Shown: positions 43,300 to 59,734, counted from the first letter of the stretch. The stretch: 64,000 bases of DNA from Fasciola hepatica (GCA_948099385.1 CANUEZ040000031.1:5201001-5265000), one strand, 5' to 3'. Program-made: numbers and translations. The notes: a model not told the origin generated them from the letters alone.

Positions 43300-45805
43300 G
43301 AAGCTTTTCAGGGTACTCAGCCACGAAACTGTACATGGCCGTATCACGTGTGATGCCCGCTTAATTAACAAAGTAAATCACTGCATACTTTGTTTGCCTA
43401 ACCACGAAGATTTTCCAGTGCACACAATAAAGCCTTTCGAAGTTAGCAGAATTGTGGATTGAAAATCGGGGGTCAGTGATCAGATGTCGTCAGCTTGACG
43501 GCATAGCCTCGAAAACGAGGATCTCTGTCTCTCTCCAATATTAGGTAGCGGACTGCTAATACGTAAGTTTCAGCATATCACTTAGTGAATGTAAATTCTG
43601 CAGGAAAAAGATCGTTTACTTTGGCTTTGAAGTATGGCTTATCAAAGCCAGCTAAGCTTCAAGTTGTCATGTACAACTGCTCACTCTTCCTCAACTATAC
43701 TATTTGATATCAATCTCCTATCGAAAAGACAAATAATCATTACTGACACTCTTTAAATGCTATACGTGAGTGAATTTGATAAAAAGTAATTGAGAATTTA
43801 AGATTGCAAGCCCAGTAGAGTGATCAGTTTTATCACATGACTGTCCAAAGGAAAATAGACTGTATTCGCCAGTGTGATACAAAAGGAAAAAAATCTACCA
43901 AGAAAAATCAGCTTACACCCACAGTAATATTCAAAATATTCCAACTTCTGACCAGGATGTCGACATTCTCGAGGTTCGCTACGATCGAGTCACACAGGAC
44001 TATCAGTGAATTACAGTTATGATTTCCCAGTGGACGTTTCCGAGAGGAGCACCCGTTCACACCCCCGATGCACAAATGAGATTGCTTTTGTAATCAAAAC
44101 ATACAGCGTGTACGCGCATGAGGATAAGGGAAGAGCGGGATATCGGATACGCATGTCTGATGAGCGACGGTAGTTGTGGCTCCGATCATGTGCTTAAGAG
44201 AAACTTTGTCCATATACCACTGACTTAAACAATCGACTTTACAGTAATCGAGCCTAGTTAGTGATTATGGATTTTGTGATTTTAAAGGGGAGTAAACTCA
44301 GGTTTTTTTTTTACTAAAGTCAGTGTGAAATTCTTAAAAGTATTCACGGAAAGGTATTGGAGACAGATCATGCGAGTTGAGTATTGAAAGCAGCAATATT
44401 TGTCCAAACGAGGTTCACCTAAGGAAACAACCCAATAAACGAAGAACTTCAGCGCAGGTAGTTTCATCGAAATCCAGGTACGGAGAGGAAATTCACACAA
44501 AGCGGACGGTGGGCATCCCTGTCCACCAAAGAAAGTCTGAAGTGCCCCCAAAATAAAAGGAAGACTGTTCCGTACTCCACAGTTAGGATTTGCCAAGTTC
44601 GTGCAACTCTTACGCTCTATTATTCTTATCCTGAATTACAGCAATCAAAATACCACTAAATGGTGGATGGGTGATAATAAGATGACAAATAGATAAGAAC
44701 TCCCATAGTTTTTCTTATGCACTGTTCTTTCGATAATGGAAAATAATGGAAATTACAGTTGTGAAAAGCACAGGTGTATTGATTGGACGGAAGTAACTAA
44801 ATCGTCACAAATGCAAATGTTCTATATTTTTGTAGAGAAGAATTGTTCGCTGTGAAAAAGCTACCGTTGACAACTATTCTAGGAATTATTTGCCTGGAAA
44901 CTGGTACTTAATATAAATATCTATGCGGAATTGAGCTTACGATCGATTAGGGCAAAGGGACGGCAGTGTTCAGAAATCGTCAGCAAGTGGAAAACTGCCG
45001 AGAATCACACAGTCAAATTTATTAAGGTAAAGGTTATCGAGCAAGGAGGATAACATTGGTACGGTCTCTTCCAAAAAATACAAAGTTCGTGTTTTACCAC
45101 TCCTGTGGTAGAGGGTGCATCTACTTATTCAGTAAGTGAGTAGCTGATCATTCAACTGTAAACTGGTTTCGAGAAGAATTATCCGTGACAGCTGAAACGT
45201 CCGCTGACTACCATCTTTTTCAATAATGCTGCTACCGAACAATGAACACTGACCGATAAACTATCACATGGCACATCATTTTATCGATACACTCTCAACC
45301 TATCTGGGTTCCGATACATTAAATATTAGATTGCCCAACATACAATAATGGATAGTGATACAGCAAAAATGAATGTGACTGTGTCAGAGGGTTCGAACCC
45401 AGTAAGGTGAAGGAAGAACTTCAAACCCTATGGTTGCATCTTACGACCGAAGAATGACTATTTTCTAGTGGACAGTAAAATACTTTCATATGTGATTGAT
45501 TTTGTGCAAATCCGAACGAATAACTTCCAACAATCACAAGAAGTTAGCCAGGAGCCCCTGCCTGAAACGTCTGGGATGGACACTGTATTCTGAACTTGAT
45601 CGACTAAAAATTATTGATAAATATTTGAAGGGCTGAGGTGTGGCTAATGTTACATGCGAGGCTGCATCCCATATTCGTAAAAACTCTCGCATAATCAATT
45701 TTATGGAGTGCTTTCATCTCTTGGAGGGTCAGTCAGCAGAGCTGTTGAAGCTGAAACAAAAAAACAGACGAAGGCCAAATTTGAAGTAAATCTGTTTTCA
45801 CAATA
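43300..45805. other. No gene recognised
   Basis: Frames up to 104 codons (44282-44596, minus) show no domain. A B-box-like GGGTTCGAACCC occurs at 45390 on the plus strand without a clear A box. Confidence 0.5.
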
Positions 45806-48475
<2,670 letters not shown>

Positions 48476-48479
48476 TTAG

Positions 48480-49690
48480 TTTATCATATTTTTCATTCGA
48501 ATCTTGATTAGCTGGATAAAAAGTGGATATTCATAATAAAACCTTAGCCGAGTGTATAGTCAAATTCATCGTCGTCATCATCACCTTCGACCCCATCATC
48601 TTCAATTGGCTTTCTTTAGCTAACGAACCAGATAAAGTCGGACTTCCACCCTTAGGAATTTTTTCGGCAAACGACAAGAAAAATCTTTGCAGCTTTAATG
48701 CTTCATCCATTCTGTATTCTTAGCTGTTACGCTGCTCGCATATATTTTAAAATGTTTTGCTCAAAGTCCAAAGGACGTTGAAACTGGTTCAATGCTGGCT
48801 TTTCAACTAATAACCTCACATTTATGAGCTCGAAACCTCGGTTTCTACCTCAGGTCGACATGTAACTGGGAAGCTAAATTATTATTAGTAGAAATTACAG
48901 ATAAACGGACATGAAAGTGTGTAGTTAAAATCCGTGTAATCGAATAATGTCATAATCCCACGGCACCGCTGACTGACTGATACTCTTAACTGGATCGACC
49001 ATCTTATGGGTGGATCTCCTGGAAGTCGTTCCCAAAACTTTCATAACACGTCCTACTCGGCGGCCAAGTTCACTGAATGAGATTCACATACCCTGTTCTC
49101 AAATGACCACCTCGAATCGTTTTCAAAGTACGACCTTCCACGACTACCAACGAGCGCCATGTAAATCCATCTCTAGGCCCATGCAGCACATTTTGTGTTC
49201 TCAGTCTGCAGGCTGATATCTGGGTTCCGAAGCCGCACGCTTGGCCCGGATAAAAGTGGTCACAATATTTTCGACCGACGCTCCGGGAAATTGAGTACCC
49301 ATACACCGATAGTCTTTCAGTCGTCTGCCAGCACCATTCATAATCTGAGCCGTACAAAGGGCTGAACCTAACTGTGGACAGTTTGAACTCAATACTTGCC
49401 TGACTAATGCACGTAAAGTCAATGCTACGGGTGGTCACAGCCAAATTCGCCTTCCCTGTTTGCGATAAGATTACACTACAGAGATAAAAAAAATCCTAAT
49501 TTAGCTAACTTTCCTTTGTTAGGATAGAGTTTGATGTAGTGAAAGCTCAGGCCACAAAAGCTGAATTTTGCCCACATAAGCTTCCAAAGCACCGCGAAAG
49601 TGCAACTTCACCCAGTAGAATTGCGGTCAGTTTGAAGCTACCATTTGGGAAAAAGTTCCCAGTGGTGGTGGTAGTCATGATGGTGGTGAC
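48480..49690. other. No gene recognised
   Basis: A 124-codon minus frame at 49070-49444 has no recognised domain. The surrounding GC-richer DNA (48990-49440) may be decayed repeat. Confidence 0.45.
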
Positions 49691-49696
49691 GTTAGT

Positions 49697-49766
49697 GGCA
49701 GCAAGAGAATTCGAACCCAAAACCAAAGGGTCTAAAATCCACCACGATGAACATTAGACCACCGCC
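49697..49766 (-). repeat. tRNA-derived SINE relic
   Basis: Minus strand begins GGCGGTGGTCTAATGTTC (A-box-like TGGTCTAATGTTC) and has GGGTTCGAATTCTC (B box). Its ends GGCGGTG and TGCTGCC can pair as an acceptor stem with wobble pairs. The anticodon arm is not clean, so it is a tRNA-like SINE head rather than a working tRNA gene. Related to 950-1026. Confidence 0.5.
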
Positions 49767-49769
49767 TGT

Positions 49770-51060
49770 CATTGGTGCTTTCACGGAAAATGTCGAATCC
49801 ATGTTTCTGAACAAATAAGGGAAAAGTTTGATTGTTCTAAACCTCCAGTAGAATTTCGTATAAAGGATAATAAAACTCGACTCGGGTCACTCTGTCAGAA
49901 TACATATCTACGAGGCCTCATCCAGGTCCTCTGGCATTTCCTGAATGGACGGCTTTGGATACCTGGCCGGATTGCAGTGGCCAGTAGTATCCACCTTTAG
50001 GATTCTGTGTTGAATATATACTATAGTACCTTCTTCTCAATTATATAAACTCTGTGGAAGGAAAACACGTGAACAGCCTTTGTCAAAATATTCGCCAGAC
50101 TAAAAAAATACCCTGATACCTTGGATTTCCTTTTTCAAAGTGATAACAAGAACAAGACGAATATTTCGGGAGATGATCTTTTCATTTTACACTTTTGATC
50201 AACGAAATGAAAAATGTCAGCTTATATATAGTGCCTTGCTTGGGATGTATAGTCGGGAAGAGTATTTACCTCACATAACTCAGTAATTCAAATGGGATTA
50301 TGGAACTAATGTCAGGGAAGGAAGCCTGTTTGCAATAATTACTTGTGCGCAAAAATCTTTTTCGCAAGACATTTTCCAATACAACATGTACCACCGGAAA
50401 CGTCCTGTTCAATATCTCTGGTAATAGGATGACTGCGGGCTCATAAATTATTAAAACATTTCTTACGGTTCATGCGAACAAACCATTTCTGTACTCTGAA
50501 AAATGGAATATTTCCCATTCAATTTGGAAAGATTTGTTCCCAGCGGAAGTCCCACTACTGTTTCACGTAGTACCTATTGGCATGTGGAAGCATTCTTTTT
50601 GACAGTCTATCACAGTGGGATGCCCAACTTTTGCAGTCCAACATTACGCTTCCACGATATTGGTATAACTACGAAAGTGTCTTTTGAAATGTACCGAACC
50701 GAGAAAAGGCATGCGAATTTAGGCCGAGAATGCCACGTGTATTCAAGGTCATTGTCTCGCAAGAAGGCGTGCGGATAGATCGGATAAGCGCACATGTATA
50801 CACAAATACCTAGACAAAGACAGATTGCAGATTGAATTATGGATAAACCAACTGGGTTGTACAAAATGTGATTGATGAATGACAGCATTGCTTTAAAGTT
50901 CACTAAACGTGCAAAATGCTAATAACATTTTCTGAATAACAAAAAACTAAAAACGGTGATCGAGTAATTCGAAATCGGAAGATAAGCTTTATGAGATTCT
51001 GATGAACAAAACGAAATTTTTCAAAACCACCTTGATCATTCCAGTCACTAACATCATCGT
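49770..51060. other. No gene recognised
   Basis: Short unrecognised frames only (up to 97 codons). Confidence 0.5.
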
Positions 51061-51064
51061 CGTC

Positions 51065-51382
<318 letters not shown>

Positions 51383-51389
51383 ATGGTTA

Positions 51390-53555
51390 TGTGTTTACGC
51401 TCAACTGAGCTTGCTTCACGCTATACTGTGTTGCTCGTCGTTGTATTACAGAATAATGCATTTACTAATCTGTGATAGCACATGTGAAATCTGTAGTCGC
51501 ATGAAAAGAAACGTAACCGTCTCAACCCTAGGAACCACTTAAAGTGCGATACGTTCGTCTGTTAGCGTACGTTTGAGTGTGTATGTAAATTTTATTTTAA
51601 ACTATCTGAACTGACGGTGATTTACCGGGTCGGCTATACGAACGACGCGGTGAGAAAACAGCCTGATCTCCAGTGCCTCCGCTAGCGGCTAGGCGAACTC
51701 ATCTCTAGATAACGGTGAATTACTCGGGTAACTTTCACAGAGCAGGCCAAATGATCCAGAATGAAAACTCAACAACAGAATTGTTGATGCTTGAAGCAGT
51801 GAAGAAGGAAACCTTGCTTTCCGTTAACTCCGGAAAAATAGTTGTGCACACCGTGCTGTAGTTGCGCAGTGTGCGTCAAAAAATTTATGTCAGCGTTTAT
51901 CGAATACAAACGTTTACCTTCCGTAAAACGAATTGCCTGGTTAAGTTCGGGAAGGACCACCTCATCCCCACTGTTGTCTTCCTGCGTTTCCAGCATTGCT
52001 GACTTTTCACAACAAGCAATGGTAACATCTTAAAATACCGGGAGATAGTTCACAAAATCTTACCTTGCTCACATCAGTTTGATCCTCCAAGGTTCAGTTA
52101 GGCAGAAGCATCTTTTTCATATCTTCTTCCACTTCAGAAAAGCTCCCACTATTTATGAGCTGTACTCTGACGAGACCGTACCGGCTACAATTTGGATGAG
52201 TAATACTTAGATAAAAACTAATCCGAGGATTCTTTATCCTTATGGTCACATCCAATGCATTTATCTGCCATGGAGGGGAAGATGATAATCAATTACAGTC
52301 TTACAAACTGCTGATTGAGTCATTATTTTATTTGAATGCCATGGTATATGGCATATAAGCTCCTTTCTGTTCGGAATCTGGAATTCCTCATTGGTTCTGT
52401 TATTGAGGGGCCGAAGTTTACTGATAATGTTCGGAGGGGAAAAGACCAGAAACATATCTGCATGGGCGTCGCGGTTATCCAACCATCCCCGTTTGTGGCT
52501 CTTGATTCATCGTGACCAACGATGCGTCATTTTACCCAACGAAATTACCGGACGTGATCGAATGAATGAAAGAACAAGATAAAGCGAAGGAGGAAACAAT
52601 ACACAGTTCGTTTATCATATTCATAAAAATCACTGATCAGGCTAATATAGCGGGCACACTGTGTGGTGGCGTAAACACATTGAAAACGAGTTATTTGGCG
52701 AAGTTGTCTTTTTCCAGGTCCCTGATATGTTTGTTCTCCCAGTGAAGTTTTTCTATGGGAGAACCGCACCCTGCACATGTGTCAAGGTTGTTCAAATTAA
52801 ACTTGAACTAAAACTTTTCTTAAGTCGGCTTAGTTCCAACAGTTTTTCTATGAGCCTGTTTACCGAAATAGGAATTTGGAGTGCATGTATTTCAATTACC
52901 AACAGAGATAACGCTACTGATGCACATATGGCCTAGATAGGCCATGAACATAATAAGAAACTACTGGTCAACGTAAATCAGTGCAGCTGCTAGGTTACTG
53001 AACTCAAATTGTACCTATAGTAAACGGTTGTGGCTAGTGATTTTTGTTTGAAACCACTGGATATGCTTACGCACGATTGCTGCAAGGATTAAATAAGCTC
53101 CTCCATGAATGATCGATTAAAAACGAACCCACGCTATGAAAGACAGATCAATTCGTCCGGCCAATAAAATCACATGATATGCAAAAAAAGACATTTGCAT
53201 ATAATTTCTGCTTTTCAACTCCAGCCTCAGGAATGATACTCACCTTTGGAGTGATTTTAGTAATCCTTCACTGTGGGCTAAAACCCGTGTACGTCGGAAT
53301 GGTTAGTGGAATTATCTTCACCTTTTTTGATGGAACCAGATCAACTTAGATGAGTGGGACGTCTACTGCTTCTGCAGCCGATCAACGTCTCTCCAGTTAG
53401 CTGCCTCTAACTGGCCGCGACCCCATTTCTGAGATTGTGCATCGTTATTATATGATAAAAATAAGTAAATAAAAGGAGAGCTACAACTGAGATGACTTGA
53501 ACACAGCTGGAAGGGGCGGCTCCAGCAGTAGGAGTGTTGTTGATTGTAACTCAGG
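51390..53555. other. No gene recognised
   Basis: Frames up to 91 codons without motif. Nothing repeated elsewhere in the window was noticed. Confidence 0.5.
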
Positions 53556-53561
53556 TTGGTT

Positions 53562-53718
53562 GTGTTCAGCGGCTTTAGACCGCTAAGCTTGGTGTTTAGG
53601 TCGCAAAAGTTTCATCACTAGTCAAGATGACACCTGCGCACTGATGGTGTCATCTTGACTGGTTATGAAACGTTTGCGACCTAAACACTAGGCTCAACGA
53701 TCAGAAGCCATGGAACAC
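53562..53718. repeat. Long imperfect hairpin (73-nt arms, 11-nt loop)
   Basis: 53562-53634 and 53646-53718 are reverse complements. The inner 45 bp (from GTGTTTAGGTCGCAAA to AGTCAAGATGACACC) match almost perfectly, and the outer part matches with many transition differences. The loop is TGCGCACTGAT. It could be a foldback MITE, a processed inverted duplication, or a transcribed hairpin feeding small RNAs. Nothing in the sequence decides between these. Confidence 0.85.
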
Positions 53719-53719
53719 T

Positions 53720-55585
53720 CTATGATTGTTTGGGGTGTCTTCTGAATCCATTAGCGGAACGAACTCGCAACATCACACGGAATGCAAAATACGATGCATT
53801 TAAAATTCACGTGCAACCAAAGGCGGTTTACTATTTCGTGGTATAATATTCGTAGAGTGACCAGCGTGCAGCCTTGATCTCAACCCATAAGACAACCTTC
53901 GGGAATTCGAATTGGACAAATATATTTACTCGTCAAGACTAACGTGTGGAAAAATTAATTCTAGACAGCATGGAATTGAGATTGAAAAGATTTCATTCAA
54001 GCGGTGGTCCGGTTTTCCTTAAAAGATGTACGGAGAATGTGTTCCGAGGTCATGAAAAGGCATTTGAAGTACATCGGCCAATCGACTTTCCTATTTATGG
54101 TCATATTTTGCTTCCATTCGCAATTGTTACCCTGAGTGTAACGAGTAAGTATTGTGCTGAGCACAGCTTAAAATCAAGTCTTTTGAAACCACGTTATTCA
54201 GAATGAGTGATAATGTCATAAAATGCATTTCACGCAATCAGACATTCATTTTTACACTTGCATCACTGCCAGACGCAAGATCAAACACATCAATTTACAC
54301 GCAGAAACAGTTATTGGTCTGTGAAGTGAGCAGTCTGTATTGGTTTCACGATAAATATGTCTGTACTGCTAATACTTCTATTTACGACGCGTTCGTGCAC
54401 TGTAATTACGTACTCATGATCAGATATCAGCTATGATTATGTACGTGAAGTTTCGCGGACAATCCTTGATTCCATCCAATTTCATTTAGCATACTTTTAA
54501 AAAAGCTTTGATTAATTAATAAGTGATAGCAATTCCTCAAAAATCAGTACGGCTCCTCATTGTGAAGATGGCCATCAAACGAGTTGATTCCAGTGCTTTT
54601 GTGGAAGGTAAGTTAAAGTTGAGTGCTATTTTGAGACTAGTGACTCGCTGAGTGAAACTTAGCTGAAACTTATTCTTTCACAACATAAATGGATAGTCTA
54701 AGGAGAAGGTTTTGGCGAATCCCAGTTCTGCCCAGTATTTCCTAAAAACATAACTAAGACAGTCCTATAAAGTTTCCAAATCTTTTCATAGTGTCTGCTG
54801 AGGAGTTTATGTTACAGTCCATAGGTTGATGGACAACTTATCACGGACAAACTCGCTTGGTCAGCAAGTTGAATACCATTTGCGCTTTGTTTCGGACCGT
54901 ATTTATGAATGAGATTTCTAAACTGATAGGCCTAAAAACTGACTGTTGCAAATTACCAGTTTATGTGCGGAATGATATTTAAACGTGTTGATGGGTGAAC
55001 AACACATCTACCTGATTGATACCTACGGTTAGTGTGAACAGCACCTGTTGTAAAATCGATTTCTGGGCTTAATACAACTTGATTTGTTACGATTCAATCG
55101 TCAGAATATATTGTATAGAGGCTGTCTCATTCAAATATCACCAAGACGAATGACTTTACTACACCGTTCGATCCAACACTTACGGCAAAAATAATTTGGT
55201 TGGATCTCACGTGGTTGGAATTATGCATACAATGATAATTTACCTATTCGGATAGTCAAACAGTGACTGACCGGTGTCCGCGGATGCAAAATAAAGTTGA
55301 GTTGTGATTACCGAGGGCAACCCGTGATCTGTTTTCATCCAGAATAGGGAGAGCTAAAGCGGTGTTTCCTTCCACTAATATCACGTGTTTCGTTTATGCA
55401 ACTCAGTTCAATTTCAGTTAATATAACCACTAACCTCGCAATTCTGTGCCGCGGTTTCCCTCGCTACCTCCCGGCATCGTCCAGTGTGGGGGAAAGGAAT
55501 AGAAGAGTAAAGTGAAACGATCAAAAACTCAGAGTAATAAACGGAAATCACGAAGACAGGAAGAGTCCGAATACGACTAAGCCAC
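53720..55585. other. No gene recognised
   Basis: Short frames only (up to 86 codons at 53946-54206). Confidence 0.5.
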
Positions 55586-55590
55586 TAGCC

Positions 55591-55594
55591 ATAT
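55591..55594 (+). repeat. Left ATAT target duplication
   Basis: ATAT directly precedes the inserted element and recurs at 56036-56039. Removing the element and one ATAT restores GATATGGCT, the DMA codons of the LINE tail. Confidence 0.65.
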
Positions 55595-56035
55595 TGCAAC
55601 GAAGAATGCTGGGGCGAGGGACGGCTTAAATATCACGGCGAACGGACGAACCGAACCAGGGCCACAGACAGAGGAAAAGGCGGCTACTATGTCTGGGGCC
55701 TCCTGAAGCAGGAAAAAGGAGGCATACGGACTACCAGAGAGGAAGCAGCGGGATCTCCGGCAACCAGCAAGATAGCCCAGGTGAGGGCATGTCGATCGGG
55801 TTGTCAACTGAGACAATCGGATTAAGCGAAAGGAAATGACGGTCAAGAGAAGCAAGCCATCGGCCACGGGCAACTGGCCAGAATGCAGCCGAAGCGCTCA
55901 AGCAGCGACAGTAGCAATTTTGGTGTCGCGCAGTCTGGAGAAGGGCCTGTGTAAATGATTTTATGTGTATCATAACTTGACTTGTTTGGCCGGTGAAATA
56001 CAAACATCCTACCGTGTGTCGTCATCCTTGTTACA
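55595..56035. mobile_element. 441-bp TIR/LTR-bounded element, copy 2, nested in a LINE relic
   Basis: It runs from TGCAACGAAGAATGC to ...GTTACA, that is TG...CA ends, with related inverted ends TGYAACRARGA on both sides. ATAT flanks it. With TG/CA ends and a 4-bp duplication it would be a solo LTR. If the ends are extended to TTGYAAC with a TA duplication it would be a MITE. Overlapping frames of 90-98 codons across it are repeat text, not genes. A second copy is at 15929-16304. Confidence 0.72.
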
Positions 56036-56039
56036 ATAT
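56036..56039 (+). repeat. Right ATAT target duplication
   Basis: Matches 55591-55594. Confidence 0.65.
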
Positions 56040-56125
56040 CACTTAATGTTTCAAGCCACTTGATAGGCGGGTTACTTGGATCCCAACCAAGTCCACTGGT
56101 CAAGGGTTTCATAACTTTTTCCATC
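56040..56125 (-). pseudogene. RTE-like LINE C-terminal relic split by the 441-bp element
   Basis: Minus strand reads EKVMKPLTSGLGWDPSNPPI, then KWLETLSD, and is then cut by the inserted element. It matches the family tail MKKLTSGL ... GWGPRDPSN.WLETLSDMAQ. The rest of the LINE should continue below 55591 as MASG, but it fades quickly. Confidence 0.68.
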
Positions 56126-56129
56126 TCAC

Positions 56130-58755
56130 GGACTGACCACCTCGACCTACGTGCCTCGGAGAAGAATGTACGCCGAGGAATTCTATGGGCGTGCGTGCGT
56201 AACGCATATCATAGCCTCTAAGGTATCAGAAACAAGTAAATATTTCTCCCAAAATCATTTCTTTGCTTCGGTAATACGGTTAGCTGATAATAAAAGAAGT
56301 ATGCTCGTAATCAGAGAGAAGCTGATTTGACTAGTTATCGATCAATCTCGGAAAGCAAGAAAAAGTTTCCTAGAATTATATTTCTAGTGGTATTAGTTAT
56401 AATTGTAGTAATATTTACACAGCGATTTGTGTGTGGTAGTATTATTCATAATACAGCTGTTCAAAACTAGCAACATGCAGCCCGAAAGAACATGGGATAC
56501 ACCACAGTACCACAAGTCACATTCCAAGAAAAGTGGTAGCTCCTGTCAGTACCATTTTGCTAACCGTTGAAGAGCGACCGACAGTGACGGGGATGGGATT
56601 GTAACCGGATGAGAAGGATCAACAAGATTTCTCGCGAAATCTGTTACTGATGACTAAGGCAAAGTTCTCTGACTGGGTCAGTTTTGAGGTCACAACGGAG
56701 CGTGAGAAGTAAACTTTTAAACTCCATGTAGAGTGACAGAAGGAGAGCGTTAAACTGGAGAAATACACACTGATGCACAAAGTAACAGAGACAACTGACT
56801 GCGGTATACTGACTCTTCTTAGATTCCAGAAACTAAGAGAAAGGAGTTGCAAACCGGTGAAAGTGGTTTTCGAATTCTGAGTCTAGATCAACCAAGTAAA
56901 ACCAGAGTATCCAACTTCACCTTGTTTGCTTCTTAAGTTTTCCCAATAAAAGGTTGTAATGCCACCTTGGAATTGGGAATAAATTACTTTCGTGACTCCT
57001 AGAGCAGCACTTGACTAGTTCGCAGAGATATGTGAAAGAGCGAAAGATCGTTAGATCATTTAGCAAGTCATGGATGGATGAAACGAAAGTTGCTCCAGAA
57101 AACAACCGTATCAGTCTACAGAAAGACGCGTAAGGTGGGGGAGCACTTGACTCGCTGGAGTAAGTTGGATATCGGGACAAGGAACAGATAACATCTTGAG
57201 AGATATCAGTCCTGATTTACAGCGGCTTGAATATTCTCATCAAATACAATGTGTTGATTGCTGAATGCGAAATTAGCCGTTGTTAAAAGAGCAACCTAAT
57301 GGGACAGCTGAAATATTCAAATTTCGGAGAGGGCAGCCGCGATTAAATACAATGAATGGAACAAAAATAAACAGGTTGTCACGAACTCGTCAGCCAATAT
57401 GCAATGAAATGTACAGCAGGCCCGAAGACAAGGAGCGCAAAAAGCCGACGCCCTAATAAAATCTGATGTACCTCAGTGTTTAACTGTGGAGTACTACACA
57501 TTTCGGCAACTTTCAGAGCCGATAGAGAAATCGCTATTGGACGAAATAGTGTTGTGTGTACTTGCTTGTAAATTTTTTGTGGGATGGGTATATCACTGCT
57601 GAATCTATAAACTGAAATAAGAAGATAATAATCGATGAGAACACACAGTAATCGTTCAGTTGTCCGAATAATCCCACAGAGCACATGGAGAGCAACGCAA
57701 GGTGGCGTGATTCTGATTATCTGGGGCTTCTAAGTGCAAGTGGCTGCAAAGCTGTGCCGTGCCGTGTCCTGCAAAGTACCCACTGAATCACTATTTGGTA
57801 AGGCACACCTTAGCCACGAGCAATCGCGAGTCAAGAAATTCATACTAAACAGGACTACTCTTTCAAATGAAAATAAAGTTACTCACACAAAGGAAAATGT
57901 ACGCATAGAGTAGTGAATGCAATACAGCTGGTTAACTACTAGTCTTAGAAATAACCTATTAAATATTATAAACATTTGGAGTCACCCAGTATGAAGAGGA
58001 ATATCTTTAAGAAATGTTAGTGAAAGCTGGTGGAGATTTACCGAACTCGGAAGACAGTATATACCCAGAACTACGCGCACCGAGAACTTTCTTGACCAGA
58101 ATAACGACTCTGTACTTTATTGGTTTTATTTCGTCACACACTCCTGAATATGATCGAATATGTCTCACAGTTGCTAGAGAGTAATCGGACAAATCATGGT
58201 GCTATCCGTTTGCGTCAGAGTGACGCGATTACCAGGTTTCGATCTCGTCTTATTGGTGGAATCTGGCGCACAGAGCTTTAGCGTACTTGGTCGCCTGGTG
58301 CGTTGTGTCAGCTCGTAAATCTCCGGATTACTCGCGGTCGTTGATTCATCGATCTTCCAGTTCCCACGGAAAAGTGACTACGAACAAAGTGCGGAAATCG
58401 TATTCAGTTGCAACCAAAAATCAAAGCTTTATATAGCTTGAGGTAAGAAATACATGGACATATAAGACATTGTTATTGATTGCCCAATGAGGTGCGCAAA
58501 CGTGATTTGTTAACTCAGATCACAGTATGTCAGAAGTCTGGTTGGTTGGCGGATTGGTGTGAAGGGTAGGCAGTAGGTTGTCTGTTAGTGGTCGATGTGA
58601 ACAGCGACGTGTGATAGACTGACTGGTTCGTAGGCACACGCGTCACTATTGCACTGCTATGTGGGACACGCGGGCCCTGTCAGTGGTTGGTATTAACAAA
58701 GCCCCCAGTCCGTGGACTGGAAGAGTGCGGACTTGAGTCTAGCTAATGACCTGTT
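56130..58755. other. No gene recognised
   Basis: Frames up to 101 codons (57379-57684, minus) without motif. Confidence 0.5.
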
Positions 58756-58760
58756 TTCAG

Positions 58761-59038
58761 GGAGATTTCCGACTGCCTAATATGATGTGCCGAATCGTTC
58801 AAATCACTACAGAGTCAATCGACCTCAGAGAGCAAATTATCATGATGAATTCCGTGAAGAGTTTACCAATGAAAGAATATGAAACTTTTCTCGGCAGTAT
58901 GGCTACCTGCTTTATGAACACGTCCACTGGCGAATGTATAGGTTCTAAAATGTGCCTCGATGGGAGTGGAAAATTCAGTATTTTTGACAGCGTTTGCAGT
59001 GTCATGGTCCGAAGCTTTCATAAAAGTGGTAGCGGAAG
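58761..59038 (+). CDS. Possible internal exon, unknown gene
   Basis: An open stretch of 278 bp is bounded by a good acceptor (ACCTGTTTTCAG|GG) and donor (GGAAG|GTAAGC). The frame of the 98-codon ORF is open throughout and gives a cysteine-containing peptide with ATCFMNTSTGECIGSKMCLD. A minus frame (58863-59111) also looks protein-like. No domain is recognised and no partner exons were found. Splice-like motifs of this quality do occur by chance in 64 kb. Confidence 0.2.
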
Positions 59039-59677
59039 GTAAGCCCAGAGTGATGAATCCATTCGATCCTAAAAATAGTTGTTGGATTCCTATTTCAGAA
59101 AAAGAGCTCAAAACAAGGCATAGAACCCCTCATTTAACTGGTCAAATGGATCATTACCATCTAGTGACTGTTTGTATGTATTTTACTGAACTAGAGTCGT
59201 CTGTGACGTTGGAGCGATATTGCTTACCTACACACCAACTGGCAGTCAGTAAACAGTGTAAAATTCTGGGCTTTTATGGTGACTCACTCTGTTCCTTAAG
59301 TTCCATTTTTTCATCCCCGCCAAACTCGGCCATCACTGAATTTTCAATTTAGCCAACTACCTCGGGCAAAATGATTTTTATTCGAGAACATTCTGCACAT
59401 AAATAACCAACTACAGTTTTGTTGAGCTCATGTTACGTCCGATTAGGCAGTCCAATTCAAGTCCAATACTATGCCGGGTTCATTAAACTTTTATGCCTGC
59501 ATATCCCACGTAAATGACAACCAGCGTATCAATTCATTGTTCAAATATCAGTTAGTGTTGCTAAAGAAGAGGCGGCGTACCAGAACCTCGTTTTACACAT
59601 CAGGGAAATTTCGTGGAACGTAAGACTGCCTTGCTTGAATTCATACAAATTGAACCCGCCTGCCGGTTGCTGTAGCT

Positions 59678-59700
59678 CCCTCTCTCTCTCTCGCTCTGTC

Positions 59701-59732
<32 letters not shown>
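59678..59732. repeat. (CT)n microsatellite
   Basis: CT dinucleotides interrupted once near 59692-59703, then 14 pure units. Confidence 0.92.

Positions 59733-59734
<2 letters not shown>

Noticed and set aside
50996..51016. CTGATGAACAAAACGAAAT as a hammerhead core
   Set aside because: The segment between the two core motifs cannot form helix II and no helix I or III is visible, so this is a chance match.
55577..56003. 90-98 codon minus frames as genes
   Set aside because: They lie within the 441-bp inserted element, and the related copy at 15929-16304 does not conserve them.
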